Positions 27,210 through 36,672 of a stretch of DNA of 64,000 nt are shown here, in pieces. Each line of letters opens with the position of its first letter. Position 1 is the stretch's first letter. The position numbers were made by a program, and so were the translations under genes. The stretch is taken from positions 243,291 to 307,290 of the forward strand of contig NZ_VOGY01000006.1 in assembly GCF_008033385.1 (NCBI RefSeq). The letters run 5' to 3'. Below the pieces are notes generated by a model that saw nothing but the letters and a program-made list of their open reading frames with translations, did no database searches and was not told the origin of the DNA. The stretch is from Algibacter pacificus (GTDB lineage Bacteria > Bacteroidota > Bacteroidia > Flavobacteriales > Flavobacteriaceae).

Positions 27210-29948
27210 ATGAAAAATTTCAAGTTTAGTGTCTTGTTTTTTGTATTAATGCTATGGAGTAGTCAATCTCTTTATGCGAGGTCTTTAAGTATTGCTTCAA
27301 AAGCAAAAGTTACCGCTTCCTCGTCTTTAAACAAAAAGAACAATAGCTCAAAAATTAATGATGGAATTATCGCAGTGAAACACCAAGGAAACTGGTTGGC
27401 GAAATCCAAAAATGCCTGGGTTGAACTTAACTGGGATACATCTCAATTAATAAATAAAGTAGTAATTTTTAATCATCCAGAACCAAACTCTAGAATTTTA
27501 AAAGGTAAATTGGTTTTTAGTGATGGTAGCTCAATAGAAGTTGTTTTACCTCAAGACGGCAGTGCCAAGGCAATAGAGTTTGAAGAAAAAAACACCAAAA
27601 CCGTACGCTTTATAGTAGAACAATCGAATGGTAATAAAATGGGGCTTTCAGAAATTGAAGTATATGCATCCCCTAATCAGTACACCACTCCTGTAGAATG
27701 GGTAGATCCTTATATAGAAACTAATAGAGGACGTTTCTTCTTATTTGCAACAGGTTCGCGCCCTTATGGCGTGGTTAGTGCGGCACCAATGACTATCAAT
27801 TGGAACAATAGTGGAGGTGGTTACGCCCATAGTTCAGATAGTATTTTAGGGTTTCCGCAAATTCATGCATGGACACTCTCTGGTTTAAATCTAATGCCAA
27901 CCTTGACTAGCGTAAACCCAACAAAAGGGGAAGATGCCTGGAAGTCTTCTTTTAAGCATGATGATGAAATTGTGCAACCTGGATACCACCGTGTGTTCCT
28001 TCCAGATAGTAAAGTATGGGTAGAACAAACCTCTACCGATCGTGTTAGTTTTTACCGTTTTAAATGGACGGAAGATGTTGAGTCGCAATTATTGCTTTCT
28101 CTTGGAGGCTTATTAGGTAATAGCACAATGACCAATGCAGATGTTACTAAAATTAATAATAAAGAATTTGAAGGGTCTATAAGTTCTGTTGACAGAGCCT
28201 ATAATGTGGGGCCAAAAGACGTTAAAATATATTTTGTTGTTCAAGTTGATGAAAAATGGCAATCTCTTGATGGTTGGAATGAAGACAAAAACTTTACAGA
28301 TATTTCATCTTTAAAAGGCGATAATGGAGGTGTATCCATGAAATACAAATCTAAAGCAGGAGATGAGGTGCAGTTAAAAATAGCCATTTCATATACCAGC
28401 ATTGAGAATGCACGAAATAATTTAAAAACAGAATGTACCACTTGGAATTTTGATACGGTTGCGCAAGATAGTAGAAACCAATGGAACGATTGGATGAGCA
28501 ATATAAAGGTTGAAGGTGGTACCGTGGCACAGCGTATTAAATTCTATACAGATCTTTGGCATGTATTGCTTGGGCGTCACCGAATAAATGATGTAAACGG
28601 TGATTACCCAGATCGTACTACCGGTAAAAAAGAGAATACCGGAAACTTAACTGATGGTTTTATTACCGATGCTAATTTTTTAGTAAAAAACCCAGGTTTA
28701 GATGCCAATGGGAAGGTAAAACATAACATGTATAACTCCGATGCTTTTTGGTTAACCCAATGGAATTTAAATGTGCTTTGGGGATTGGCATGGCCAGAAA
28801 TACAAGACGATATGGCATCATCGATGGTTGCTTATTCTAATAATGGCGGTCTATTACCACGAGGTCCTTCGGGAGGAGGATATTCATTTATCATGACGGG
28901 GTGCCCTTCTACAAACCTTATAGTTAGTGCATACATGAAAGATATACTTACTAAAACCAACCCTGAAAATGCTTTTGAGCAAATTAAGCAAAACCATATG
29001 CCAGGTGGTATGATGGGGGGTGGAGAGTTCTTTAAACACGACCTAGAATTTTATGCAGAAAACGGTTGGTGGCCTAATAATGCAGGGATTAATATTGAAG
29101 CGGCATTTCAAGATTGGGGAGCAGCTCAAATGGCTTATAAGTTAGGTAAAACTGATGATTATGACTACTTTATTAAAAGATCGGACTCTTGGAAAAAATG
29201 TTTTAATGAAGAACATAAATTATTGTTCCCAGTAGATCATAAAGGAAACTTCACGCATAATGATCCATTAAGAGGATGGGGATACGTTGAAGCCAATGCG
29301 TGGCAAGCAACTTGGGGAGTCTCTCACGATATTCCTGGATTAGCTCAATTAATGGGCGGAGATGATGTGTTAACCGACAAATTGGGCTTTGCCTTTGATA
29401 AAGGAAAAGATAGCGATTTTGTTTACAGTTACAGTAAAGGTTATGTGAGTTATGCCAACCAACCAGGCTGTTCTAATGCACATGTATTTAGTTATGCCAA
29501 TGCGCCGTGGCTTACTCAATACTGGGTAAGACAAGTAAATGAAAAAGCTTATGGAGGTATCACACCCGATTTAGGTTGGGGTGGTCATGATGAAGACCAA
29601 GGACAAATGGGAGGTGTTAGCTCGTTAATGTCTATAGGTTTATTTAATATTATTGGTACAGAGTCTCAAAAACCTTTTTATGAAATTACAGCTCCTGTCT
29701 TTGATAAAGTAACCATAAAACTTGATAATCAGTATTATAAAGGAAAAGAGTTTGTTATTAAAACATACAATAATTCTGCTGAAAATTGCTATATACAAAA
29801 AGCAAAATTAAACGGAAAAGAGCTAAATAACTTTTGGTTTTACCATGATGATTTTGCTGCTGGAGGAGAACTAGAAATATGGTTAGGAGATAAACCTAAT
29901 AAAAAATGGGGCTTGCAAACACCTCCACCAGTGAATACAATTAAATAA
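27210..29948 (+). CDS. GH92-family alpha-mannosidase with N-terminal discoidin-like domain
   Basis: A 912-residue secreted protein (signal MKNFKFSVLFFVLMLWSSQSLYARS). A discoidin (F5/8C)-like beta-sandwich covers about residues 25-150 (KVTASSSLNKKNNSSKINDG, then NAWVELNWD). The GH92 part follows: WVDPYIETNRGRFF, SDAFWLTQWNLNVLWGLAWP, VEANAWQATWGVSHDIPGL (about 693) and WGGHDEDQGQMGGVSSLMSI (about 789). The usual HGNEPxHH segment is replaced by NQPGCSNAHVFSYANAPWLT, so substrate recognition should differ from the 24.6 kb enzyme. A C-terminal beta domain contains KLNGKELNNFWF. It leads a unit with the isomerase gene 50 bases on. Confidence 0.88.
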   Translation: MKNFKFSVLFFVLMLWSSQSLYARSLSIASKAKVTASSSLNKKNNSSKINDGIIAVKHQGNWLAKSKNAWVELNWDTSQLINKVVIFNHPEPNSRILKGKLVFSDGSSIEVVLPQDGSAKAIEFEEKNTKTVRFIVEQSNGNKMGLSEIEVYASPNQYTTPVEWVDPYIETNRGRFFLFATGSRPYGVVSAAPMTINWNNSGGGYAHSSDSILGFPQIHAWTLSGLNLMPTLTSVNPTKGEDAWKSSFKHDDEIVQPGYHRVFLPDSKVWVEQTSTDRVSFYRFKWTEDVESQLLLSLGGLLGNSTMTNADVTKINNKEFEGSISSVDRAYNVGPKDVKIYFVVQVDEKWQSLDGWNEDKNFTDISSLKGDNGGVSMKYKSKAGDEVQLKIAISYTSIENARNNLKTECTTWNFDTVAQDSRNQWNDWMSNIKVEGGTVAQRIKFYTDLWHVLLGRHRINDVNGDYPDRTTGKKENTGNLTDGFITDANFLVKNPGLDANGKVKHNMYNSDAFWLTQWNLNVLWGLAWPEIQDDMASSMVAYSNNGGLLPRGPSGGGYSFIMTGCPSTNLIVSAYMKDILTKTNPENAFEQIKQNHMPGGMMGGGEFFKHDLEFYAENGWWPNNAGINIEAAFQDWGAAQMAYKLGKTDDYDYFIKRSDSWKKCFNEEHKLLFPVDHKGNFTHNDPLRGWGYVEANAWQATWGVSHDIPGLAQLMGGDDVLTDKLGFAFDKGKDSDFVYSYSKGYVSYANQPGCSNAHVFSYANAPWLTQYWVRQVNEKAYGGITPDLGWGGHDEDQGQMGGVSSLMSIGLFNIIGTESQKPFYEITAPVFDKVTIKLDNQYYKGKEFVIKTYNNSAENCYIQKAKLNGKELNNFWFYHDDFAAGGELEIWLGDKPNKKWGLQTPPPVNTIK

Positions 29949-29998
29949 CAATACAATATAGCTTTAATAGTAAACAAAGCTTACTTAAAATATTAAAA

Positions 29999-31765
29999 AT
30001 GAATAGAGAAACTAGTCAAAAATTGCTGCCTGTTGTTAGCAATAAACCAAATAAAAGCACCTATAATCTTAACCCTATACATAAGCTGGTAGAAGGACAA
30101 ATAGCTGTTGGTTATAACAGTTTAGCGAGTAGGTTAAAATCCGAAAAAACAATTATTATAGATGGCTATGTAGGTGTAGATTGGATTGAAATAGTAAACA
30201 ATTTAACAGCGATTTTAAAAAGCAATGGATTTACAGTAAGTACCTATAATATACAGGAATGTTTAAAACCTGAAAATGAGTTAAATAATATAGTTGCACC
30301 ATATTTAAATGGTGACGACCCTGTTTTTGGTAAAAAAACAGATTTAAAACTTCTGGATTATTTTGAGAAAGAAAAGTTGGCTAATGTAAAACTAGAAAAC
30401 AATGCAGATATACAAATAGTTTATGGAACCGGTGCAGCATTATCTAGTATTAAAGGTTGTTTAGTGTACGTAGATTTGCCCAAAAACGAATTACAGTACA
30501 GAATGCGGGCAAACGCCATAACAAATCTTGGGTTTTCAAAGTTGAAACCGCACAAACAAATGTACAAGCACTTTTATTTTGTAGATTGGGTGGTTCTAAA
30601 TGAAGAAAAAAAGAAATTACTTCCAAAATTTGATATAATTATAGACCAACAACGTCCAGAGGAACCGACTTGGACAGAAGGTGAGGCTTTAAGGAAAAGT
30701 TTAACCAATATATCTCAAAACTTTTTTAGAGTAAGACCTTGGTTTGAACCAGGTGTTTGGGGAGGTAATTGGATAAAAGAACATATTGAGGGGTTAAACC
30801 CTAATGTACCTAATTACGCATGGTCTTTTGAAATGATTGTGCCTGAAAACGGATTAATATTTGGAGATCAAAATGGGTGGTTAGAAGTATCTTTTGATAT
30901 GTTAATGTTTCTAGAACATAAAAATGTATTAGGTAATGCCGCCAATCGTTTTAAATATGATTTCCCAATTCGTTATGATTTTTTAGATACTTATGATGGT
31001 GGTAATCTTTCTGTACAATGTCATCCAAAACCAGAGTATATAAAAACTGAATTTGGAGAAAATTTTACCCAAGATGAAACCTACTATATTTTAGATGCAG
31101 AAAACGATGCCGAAGTATATCTTGGTTTTCAAGAAGATATTAATCCAGAAGAATTTAAAACTGCTCTAGATAATAGTTACCAAACTAAAGCAGAGTTAGA
31201 TGTTGAAAAATATGTGCAAAAAATGCCAGCAAAAAAGCACGATTTGTTTTTAATACCTCATGGTACTGTACATTGCTCTGGAATTAATAATATGGTGCTA
31301 GAAATAAGCGCAACCCCTTATATATATACTTTTAAAATGTATGATTGGCAACGTTTAGATTTAGAAGGAAATCCAAGACCTTTAAATATAGAAAGAGCTT
31401 TTAAAAACTTAAACTTTAACCGTAAAGGAACGGTGGTGCAAGATACATTAATATCTAAACCTACGGTTGAAGCGCAAGGAGAAGGTTGGGAAAAAATACA
31501 CTTGCCAACTCACCCTGATCATTTTTATGATGTATACAGGTATGAGTTTGATGATGAGGTGGAAATTGAAACTAAAAATCAATGCCATATCCTAATGCTT
31601 GTAGAGGGTACAGCAGTAGAATTAAGTGTGGCTAGCCAGCAACAAACATTTTATTATGCAGAAACTTTTGCTGTACCTGCAGCAACCCAAAAGTATAGAT
31701 TAAAAAATAAAGGAAATAGTAAGGCAAAAGTAGTCGTTACTTTTGTAAAAGAAGACGCATGTTAA
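29999..31765 (+). CDS. Class I mannose-6-phosphate isomerase with N-terminal kinase-like domain
   Basis: A 588-residue cytoplasmic protein. The C-terminal part (about residues 235-588) is a type I phosphomannose isomerase cupin. It shows RPWFEPGVWGGNWIKEHI, AWSFEMIVPENG, NLSVQCHPKPEYIK (zinc ligands Gln and His), IPHGTVHCSGINNMVLEIS and a terminal cupin. The first 230 residues look like a nucleoside-kinase fold: KTIIIDGYVGVDWIEI in the P-loop position, then GDDPVFGKKTDLKLLDYF and VYVDLPKNELQYRMRA. The Gly-Lys-Ser/Thr needed for ATP binding is absent. The isomerase would turn mannose-6-phosphate into fructose-6-phosphate. Its stop overlaps the next GH92 start by 7 bases. Confidence 0.85.
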   Translation: MNRETSQKLLPVVSNKPNKSTYNLNPIHKLVEGQIAVGYNSLASRLKSEKTIIIDGYVGVDWIEIVNNLTAILKSNGFTVSTYNIQECLKPENELNNIVAPYLNGDDPVFGKKTDLKLLDYFEKEKLANVKLENNADIQIVYGTGAALSSIKGCLVYVDLPKNELQYRMRANAITNLGFSKLKPHKQMYKHFYFVDWVVLNEEKKKLLPKFDIIIDQQRPEEPTWTEGEALRKSLTNISQNFFRVRPWFEPGVWGGNWIKEHIEGLNPNVPNYAWSFEMIVPENGLIFGDQNGWLEVSFDMLMFLEHKNVLGNAANRFKYDFPIRYDFLDTYDGGNLSVQCHPKPEYIKTEFGENFTQDETYYILDAENDAEVYLGFQEDINPEEFKTALDNSYQTKAELDVEKYVQKMPAKKHDLFLIPHGTVHCSGINNMVLEISATPYIYTFKMYDWQRLDLEGNPRPLNIERAFKNLNFNRKGTVVQDTLISKPTVEAQGEGWEKIHLPTHPDHFYDVYRYEFDDEVEIETKNQCHILMLVEGTAVELSVASQQQTFYYAETFAVPAATQKYRLKNKGNSKAKVVVTFVKEDAC

Positions 31766-34700
31766 AATTTAAACATTTAAATAGCCTTGAAATTTACATT
31801 TCAATAGCTACACTGGTATGGTTTACCTCTTTACAGGGGCAAGAATCAACAGTTTGGGAAATAGGTAAAGCTGATAATAATAGCTCAGAATTTGCTTTGG
31901 CAAATTCTGAGTATACTAAGTTTTTAGAACATGATTTTGGTTGGGAAGATCGCTTTTATTTAATAGGTTCTTCTAATGAAAAAAAAGATTTCCCTTTTGT
32001 GTTGCCAGGTGCAATGGATTATTGGGGCGGTACTTCGGTATTAGCGGGCATACGTCCGCATGAAATAAATATTCTATTCGGGATTAATGAAAAACCTAAA
32101 AACAGCTCGTGGAGATTGGTTGTTGATATTTTGGATTGTAATCCTGAGAAACCTCCATTATTTAAAGTAAGTGTTAATGGTAAATCATGGAAGTTTAAGT
32201 TAGAGAACGGGCAGAACGCCGAAGCCTTAAAAGGAGAAAATAGCGGTACAAAAGAACAAATATTGAGTATTCCTATTTCTGAAGAGTTTATAAAAAATGG
32301 AGGAAATAGAATACAATTAACAACTTTAGAAGGCAGTTGGTTAGTTTTTGATCAGGTTCGATTAGAAGGCCCAGAAAATATAGAGTTGATAAAACCAGAA
32401 AAGGTTTTTTTAAGGGATGTTTCAACGGCAGATTACGAACTAAAGGTAAATGGAAAAGAAATTCAGCCATTGTTGTTGGATGTTCAGCACCTTTCAAAAA
32501 GTCCATTGCTTCAAGTAAGGGTAGATAATAAAATTATATTCGAAGAAACTGTAGAGCACGGTAGAAATATTTATGAAGCACCCATGCCAGCAGTAAATAC
32601 AATAAAAACCAGTAGTTATACTGTCTTATTAGATGGTAAAATTATTGAAGAAGGAAACATGAAAAGAGGGCCGCAAAAATTAAATGCTCTTTCGGACTAT
32701 GTGGATACAAAAATAGGAACGGGGCATTCTAGATGGATGATTGCTCCTGGACCATGGATGCCCTTCGGAATGGTTAAAATAAGTCCAGATAATCAAAAAA
32801 GTGGCTGGCAAGCAGGATACCAACCTTCATTTGAAAGTGTGGGTACTTTTAGTCATATACACGAATGGACCATGGCTGGTTTAGGAACTTTTCCAACAAA
32901 TGGGCCCTTAATTACAGAGATAGGGAATCCAGGAGAACCAGATTCTGGTTACCGTTCTCGCGTAGATAAAAAGTCGGAGCAGGCTCCTTTAGGCTATTAT
33001 TCTGTTTTGCTTAGTGATTATAATATTAAGGCAGAACTAACGGCTACTACACGTGCTAGTTTTCAGCGTTATACCTACCCTAAAGATAAATCAAACTCTA
33101 GGATTCTAGTAGATCTTCAAATACCTTCAGAATATACATATCAAATTGAAGAAGCGTATTTTAAAAAAATAAACGATTATAAAATAGTTGGCTATAGTAA
33201 GCAAATATCGCCTTCGGTTTGGGGAGAAGGTCATTATAGAAAGCACTATATAGAAGGGGGAGACGAGCCCAAAGAATGGGATGATATAGCACAAGAGTAC
33301 ACCGTGCATTTTGTAATGGAATTTGATAGACCAATTAAGGGTTTTGGCATTTGGGTAGATGGAAATAAAGAAGAAAACAAGGGGGTAACTATTACAAATA
33401 CCGAAGAGTTAAAAGTTGAAAATCCTGAGGGCATTGGAGCTTATATTGAATTTAATACCGAGGAAAACCAAGTGGTACAATCAAGAACCGCTATATCTTA
33501 TGTCAGTATTGAAAATGCCGCTCTTAATTTAGAACAGGAAATAGCAAAGCCCTTTGGATGGAGTTTTGAAAAAGTACGTGCAAATCAAGAAAATATTTGG
33601 AACGATTTGTTTGAGAGAGTCTTGATTACAGAAAATGACCGGTTAGAAAAAACAAGGTTTTATTCAAACATGTATCGTGCTTTAGTAAGTAGAAATATAT
33701 TTAGTGATATTGATGGTAGCTGGGTAGATGCTGAAGAGCAGGTTCAAAAAATTAAAGACACAAACGGTGTCGCTTTAGGCTGTGATGCATTTTGGAATAC
33801 CTTTTGGAATTTAAATCAATTTTGGAATCTAGTCACACCAGATTGGTCATCCAAATGGGTGAATTCTCAATTAGGAATGTATGATGCTAATGGCTGGTTA
33901 GCTAAAGGTCCAGCAGGAATGGAATATATACCGGTTATGGTTGCAGAACATGAAATTCCTCTTATAGTAAGTGCTTACCACATGGGAGTTGGTGATATAG
34001 ATGGGGAAAAAGCTTTTGAAGCTGTTTATAAAATGCAGACAACCTTGGGGCAAAAAGTTGGTAATGGTTATGCGGGGAATAGAGATTTAGAGCCTTATTT
34101 AAAATACCATTATGTACCATATAATAAAGGGCGTTTTTCAAATACACTAGAGTATTCTTTTGATGATTTTTCGGTAGCACAACTAGCAAAATCATTAGGA
34201 AAAGATAAAGAATATGACGAATTTATTCAAAGGGGGTATTGGTGGAAAAATGCAATAAATCCAGACGGAGGTTTTGCTCATTTAAGACATTCTGATGGTT
34301 CTTGGTTTCCCGATTTTGACCCCATTAAAACGGCAGGTAATTTTCAATTTGTTGAAGGAAATGCGTGGCAGTTAACCTTTTTTGTTCCGCAAGATGTTCC
34401 TGCACTAGCGGCCATTGTTGGTGAGGGCGAATTTGCAAAACGTTTGGATGATGGGTTTAATATAAGCAGTCCTTGGCGGTACAATGCACCTAATGAGTTG
34501 TATTGGGATTTTCCAGTCACACAAGGAAATCAACAATCTATGCATTTTTCATTCCTGTTTAATTGGGTTAAAAAACCTTGGTTAACGCAAAAATGGAGCA
34601 GAGATATTATGGATAGGTATTACGGTTTCGGAGTGTCTAACGCTTATTTAGGCGATGAGGATCAAGGACAAATGAGTGCATGGTTTCTAATGGCATCTTT

Positions 34701-35019
34701 AGGGCTTTTTCAAACCGATGGAGGAGTTCGAGTAGATCCTATTTATGAAATAGGAAGCCCAATTTTTGAAAAGGTAGAGATCGATTTGGGAAGACGCTAT
34801 GGAAGAGGAAAATCTTTTATAATTGAAGCAAAAAACGCATCGTATAACAACAAATATGTACAAAGTGCAACCCTCAATGGTAAAAAGTTAAATAACTTTT
34901 GGTTTTCTAGTAAAGCACTCTTAGGTGGAGGGAAGTTAGAGTTAGAAATGGGCCCAGAACCTAATAAAAAATGGGGCGTAGCAAACATGCCTAAGCCTGC
35001 AATTAAGCATAAAAAATAG
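31759..35019 (+). CDS. GH92-family alpha-mannosidase with N-terminal beta-sandwich domain
   Basis: A 1086-residue secreted enzyme (hydrophobic signal to about residue 28). Residues about 30-205 form a domain like the C-terminal module of PL4-type lyases: VWEIGKADNNSSEFALAN, FKVSVNGKSWKFKLENGQ and SWLVFDQVRLEGP. The GH92 part begins near 310: YVDTKIGTGHSRWMIAPGPW, CDAFWNTFWNLNQFWNLVTP, VEGNAWQLTFFVPQDVPAL (candidate acid Glu) and YLGDEDQGQMSAWFLMASLG (about 962-981, candidate base Asp). The GNEPxHH segment is replaced by GNQQSMHFSFLFNW. It overlaps the isomerase gene and precedes the GntR gene by 86 bases, so it belongs to the same regulated unit. Confidence 0.88.
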   Translation: MLKFKHLNSLEIYISIATLVWFTSLQGQESTVWEIGKADNNSSEFALANSEYTKFLEHDFGWEDRFYLIGSSNEKKDFPFVLPGAMDYWGGTSVLAGIRPHEINILFGINEKPKNSSWRLVVDILDCNPEKPPLFKVSVNGKSWKFKLENGQNAEALKGENSGTKEQILSIPISEEFIKNGGNRIQLTTLEGSWLVFDQVRLEGPENIELIKPEKVFLRDVSTADYELKVNGKEIQPLLLDVQHLSKSPLLQVRVDNKIIFEETVEHGRNIYEAPMPAVNTIKTSSYTVLLDGKIIEEGNMKRGPQKLNALSDYVDTKIGTGHSRWMIAPGPWMPFGMVKISPDNQKSGWQAGYQPSFESVGTFSHIHEWTMAGLGTFPTNGPLITEIGNPGEPDSGYRSRVDKKSEQAPLGYYSVLLSDYNIKAELTATTRASFQRYTYPKDKSNSRILVDLQIPSEYTYQIEEAYFKKINDYKIVGYSKQISPSVWGEGHYRKHYIEGGDEPKEWDDIAQEYTVHFVMEFDRPIKGFGIWVDGNKEENKGVTITNTEELKVENPEGIGAYIEFNTEENQVVQSRTAISYVSIENAALNLEQEIAKPFGWSFEKVRANQENIWNDLFERVLITENDRLEKTRFYSNMYRALVSRNIFSDIDGSWVDAEEQVQKIKDTNGVALGCDAFWNTFWNLNQFWNLVTPDWSSKWVNSQLGMYDANGWLAKGPAGMEYIPVMVAEHEIPLIVSAYHMGVGDIDGEKAFEAVYKMQTTLGQKVGNGYAGNRDLEPYLKYHYVPYNKGRFSNTLEYSFDDFSVAQLAKSLGKDKEYDEFIQRGYWWKNAINPDGGFAHLRHSDGSWFPDFDPIKTAGNFQFVEGNAWQLTFFVPQDVPALAAIVGEGEFAKRLDDGFNISSPWRYNAPNELYWDFPVTQGNQQSMHFSFLFNWVKKPWLTQKWSRDIMDRYYGFGVSNAYLGDEDQGQMSAWFLMASLGLFQTDGGVRVDPIYEIGSPIFEKVEIDLGRRYGRGKSFIIEAKNASYNNKYVQSATLNGKKLNNFWFSSKALLGGGKLELEMGPEPNKKWGVANMPKPAIKHKK

Positions 35020-35105
35020 GTAGAGTACAACCATATTGCTTAATTAATTATACCAGTGGTGTAGTGTTTTTGTTATATATTTGATATTATTAAAACAGGA
35101 TAATT

Positions 35106-35843
35106 ATGGAATTCAAACTAGACCAGTCTAGTCCTATACCTTTATATGCACAAATTGAAGCATATTTAAGAAGCTTAATGCAAGAGGAGGAGTATGCTAA
35201 GGGTGATAAACTTTTGCCTAAAGAGGTTGCTTTATCGAAAAAATTGGGAGTATCACGGAATACCATACGCCAAGCGATTAACCAATTGGTAAATGAAGGG
35301 TTGGTAGAGCGTAAAAAAGGAGTGGGGACAAAGGTGGTTACTAAAAAAATATCTACTCGACTTGATAATTGGATAAGTTTTACCAACGAAATGCGTAGTA
35401 AGGGAATAGAAGTTGTAGATTACTATATGGCTATTGAATTGACTAGAGCAACTGCTGAGGTTTACCAAGCCTTAGGAGTTGCAGAAGGTAAAGATATATG
35501 GAAACTAGAGAAGATTAGAGGATCAAAAAAAGGTAAGTTTCTGTATTCTGTTTCGTATTTTCATCCTAGAGTAGGGATTACAGGCCGTGAGAATTTTAAA
35601 AAGCCACTTTATGAATTATTGGAGACCGAACACGATATTATTGTTTCAACATCTAAAGAAAGGTTAAAAGCGATAACAGCAAGTCGTAAAATTTCTGAAG
35701 CATTAGGAATATGCGACAATCATGCCGTATTAGAACGGGAGCGTTTGGTCTTGGATGTTGGAGATAGACCCGTTGAGTTTAATAAAGTATATTACCATAC
35801 CGATTATTTTACCTATGATATCGATATTAAACGTGATCTTTAA
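35106..35843 (+). CDS. GntR-family regulator with UTRA effector domain
   Basis: A 245-residue regulator of the HutC subfamily. The N-terminal winged helix (about residues 8-76) reads SPIPLYAQIEAYLRSLM, LLPKEVALSKKLGVSRNTIR and GLVERKKGVGTKVV. The UTRA domain (about 90-240) has IWKLEKIRGSKKGKFLYSVS, then LERERLVLDVGDRPVEFNKV. The UTRA ligand is expected to be a sugar or sugar phosphate; mannose-6-phosphate would fit the neighbouring isomerase, but that is inference. A TATATTTG element just upstream suggests its own promoter in addition to read-through. A 16-base palindrome lies inside codons 4-9. Confidence 0.9.
   Translation: MEFKLDQSSPIPLYAQIEAYLRSLMQEEEYAKGDKLLPKEVALSKKLGVSRNTIRQAINQLVNEGLVERKKGVGTKVVTKKISTRLDNWISFTNEMRSKGIEVVDYYMAIELTRATAEVYQALGVAEGKDIWKLEKIRGSKKGKFLYSVSYFHPRVGITGRENFKKPLYELLETEHDIIVSTSKERLKAITASRKISEALGICDNHAVLERERLVLDVGDRPVEFNKVYYHTDYFTYDIDIKRDL
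35117..35132. promoter_or_regulatory. Palindrome within the first codons of the GntR gene
   Basis: ACTAGAC-CA-GTCTAGT has 7-base arms. The octamer AGTCTAGT also occurs at 26984-26991 in front of the second GH92 gene, and AGTCTAG occurs at 24607-24613, just before the first GH92 start. It may be an autoregulatory site, but it lies in conserved coding sequence and could be chance. Confidence 0.3.
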
Positions 35844-36066
35844 AAATGGGTTATAAGTGTTTTATTTTAAAGGCTGATTATATATAGTTTAAAAATATCT
35901 AATGTCGGTTTTAATGCCCTTTTGTCTGACGCTTAGGGGCGATAGAATCTAAAAAAATAACCCAATATTTTTTCGTGTTACGCTTTTAGGTATGCAGTAA
36001 ACAGCGTGCTTTTCGCTTTTTATGGCATACTATAAGTTTATGATAATACCGCCCTTTTTAAAGTTG

Positions 36067-36483
36067 CTATTTTGATATTTCTGATAAAATTAAAAATGTA
36101 TTGGTGTCACCAAATTGCATTAATTTATCTAATAATTTCTGTAAGCATAATTGATTTTTTACAACCACTTTTAAGTGAATATTTTGATTTCCGGTAATAC
36201 GATGAGCATCAGTTATTTCGGGGAATTCAATAACTTTATCAATTACATATTTTAGTTTTCCAGGAAAAACTTTTAATAAAATAAAAGCTTCTAAATCATA
36301 GCCTATTAACTTATTGTTTATTTGTATATTATATTTTTTAATAACGCCTTCTTCTTCTAATTTTTGAACACGTTCTCTTACCGAAGATGGAGATAGATTT
36401 ATTTTTCTTCCAAGATCTGCAAATGATAAGCGAGAATTCTCCTTTAAAATATTTAATAATTTTTCATCTGTATTATCTACCAT
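36067..36483 (-). CDS. Lrp/AsnC-family transcriptional regulator
   Basis: A 138-residue regulator with the AsnC-type helix-turn-helix at residues about 5-60 (LLNILKENSRLSFADLGRKI, NLSPSSVRERVQKLEEEGVI) and a RAM amino-acid-binding domain after it (GYDLEAFILLKVFPGKL, ITDAHRITGNQNIHLKVVVK). Lrp-type proteins sense amino acids and usually control the divergent gene. It is divergent from the aminotransferase gene with 189 bases between, which points to control of the peptide/amino-acid island to the right. Confidence 0.92.
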   Translation of the reverse strand: MVDNTDEKLLNILKENSRLSFADLGRKINLSPSSVRERVQKLEEEGVIKKYNIQINNKLIGYDLEAFILLKVFPGKLKYVIDKVIEFPEITDAHRITGNQNIHLKVVVKNQLCLQKLLDKLMQFGDTNTFLILSEISK

Positions 36484-36577
36484 TGAATCGTTATTTTTTT
36501 GTTGTTTTTATGTTATTTAAACGGTAAATATATTAAAAATAACAATTAATCGATTTTATAACGTTTGTAAATGGTTG

Positions 36578-36585
36578 TAATTTTG
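36578..36585 (+). promoter_or_regulatory. Bacteroidetes-type -7 box before the aminotransferase gene
   Basis: TAATTTTG matches TAnnTTTG. Transcription would start near 36591, about 80 bases before the aminotransferase start and inside the Lrp-aminotransferase divergent region. A -33 TTT lies about 20 bases upstream. Confidence 0.4.
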
Positions 36586-36672
36586 AGTTTTTATCAATAG
36601 AATTGAATTAATTGTAGATATTCAATATGTAAAAAGGTAAAATCATACGAATTACAAGCTAAATACAAATAT

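Noticed and set aside
35001..35047. Inverted repeat AATTAAGCA ... TGCTTAATT after the third GH92 gene
   Set aside because: The loop is about 27 bases and no T-run follows, so it is not a convincing terminator.
36003..36050. Possible hairpins between the convergent GntR and Lrp genes
   Set aside because: Stems are short (4-6 bases) and overlapping; a terminator is expected here, but none stands out.
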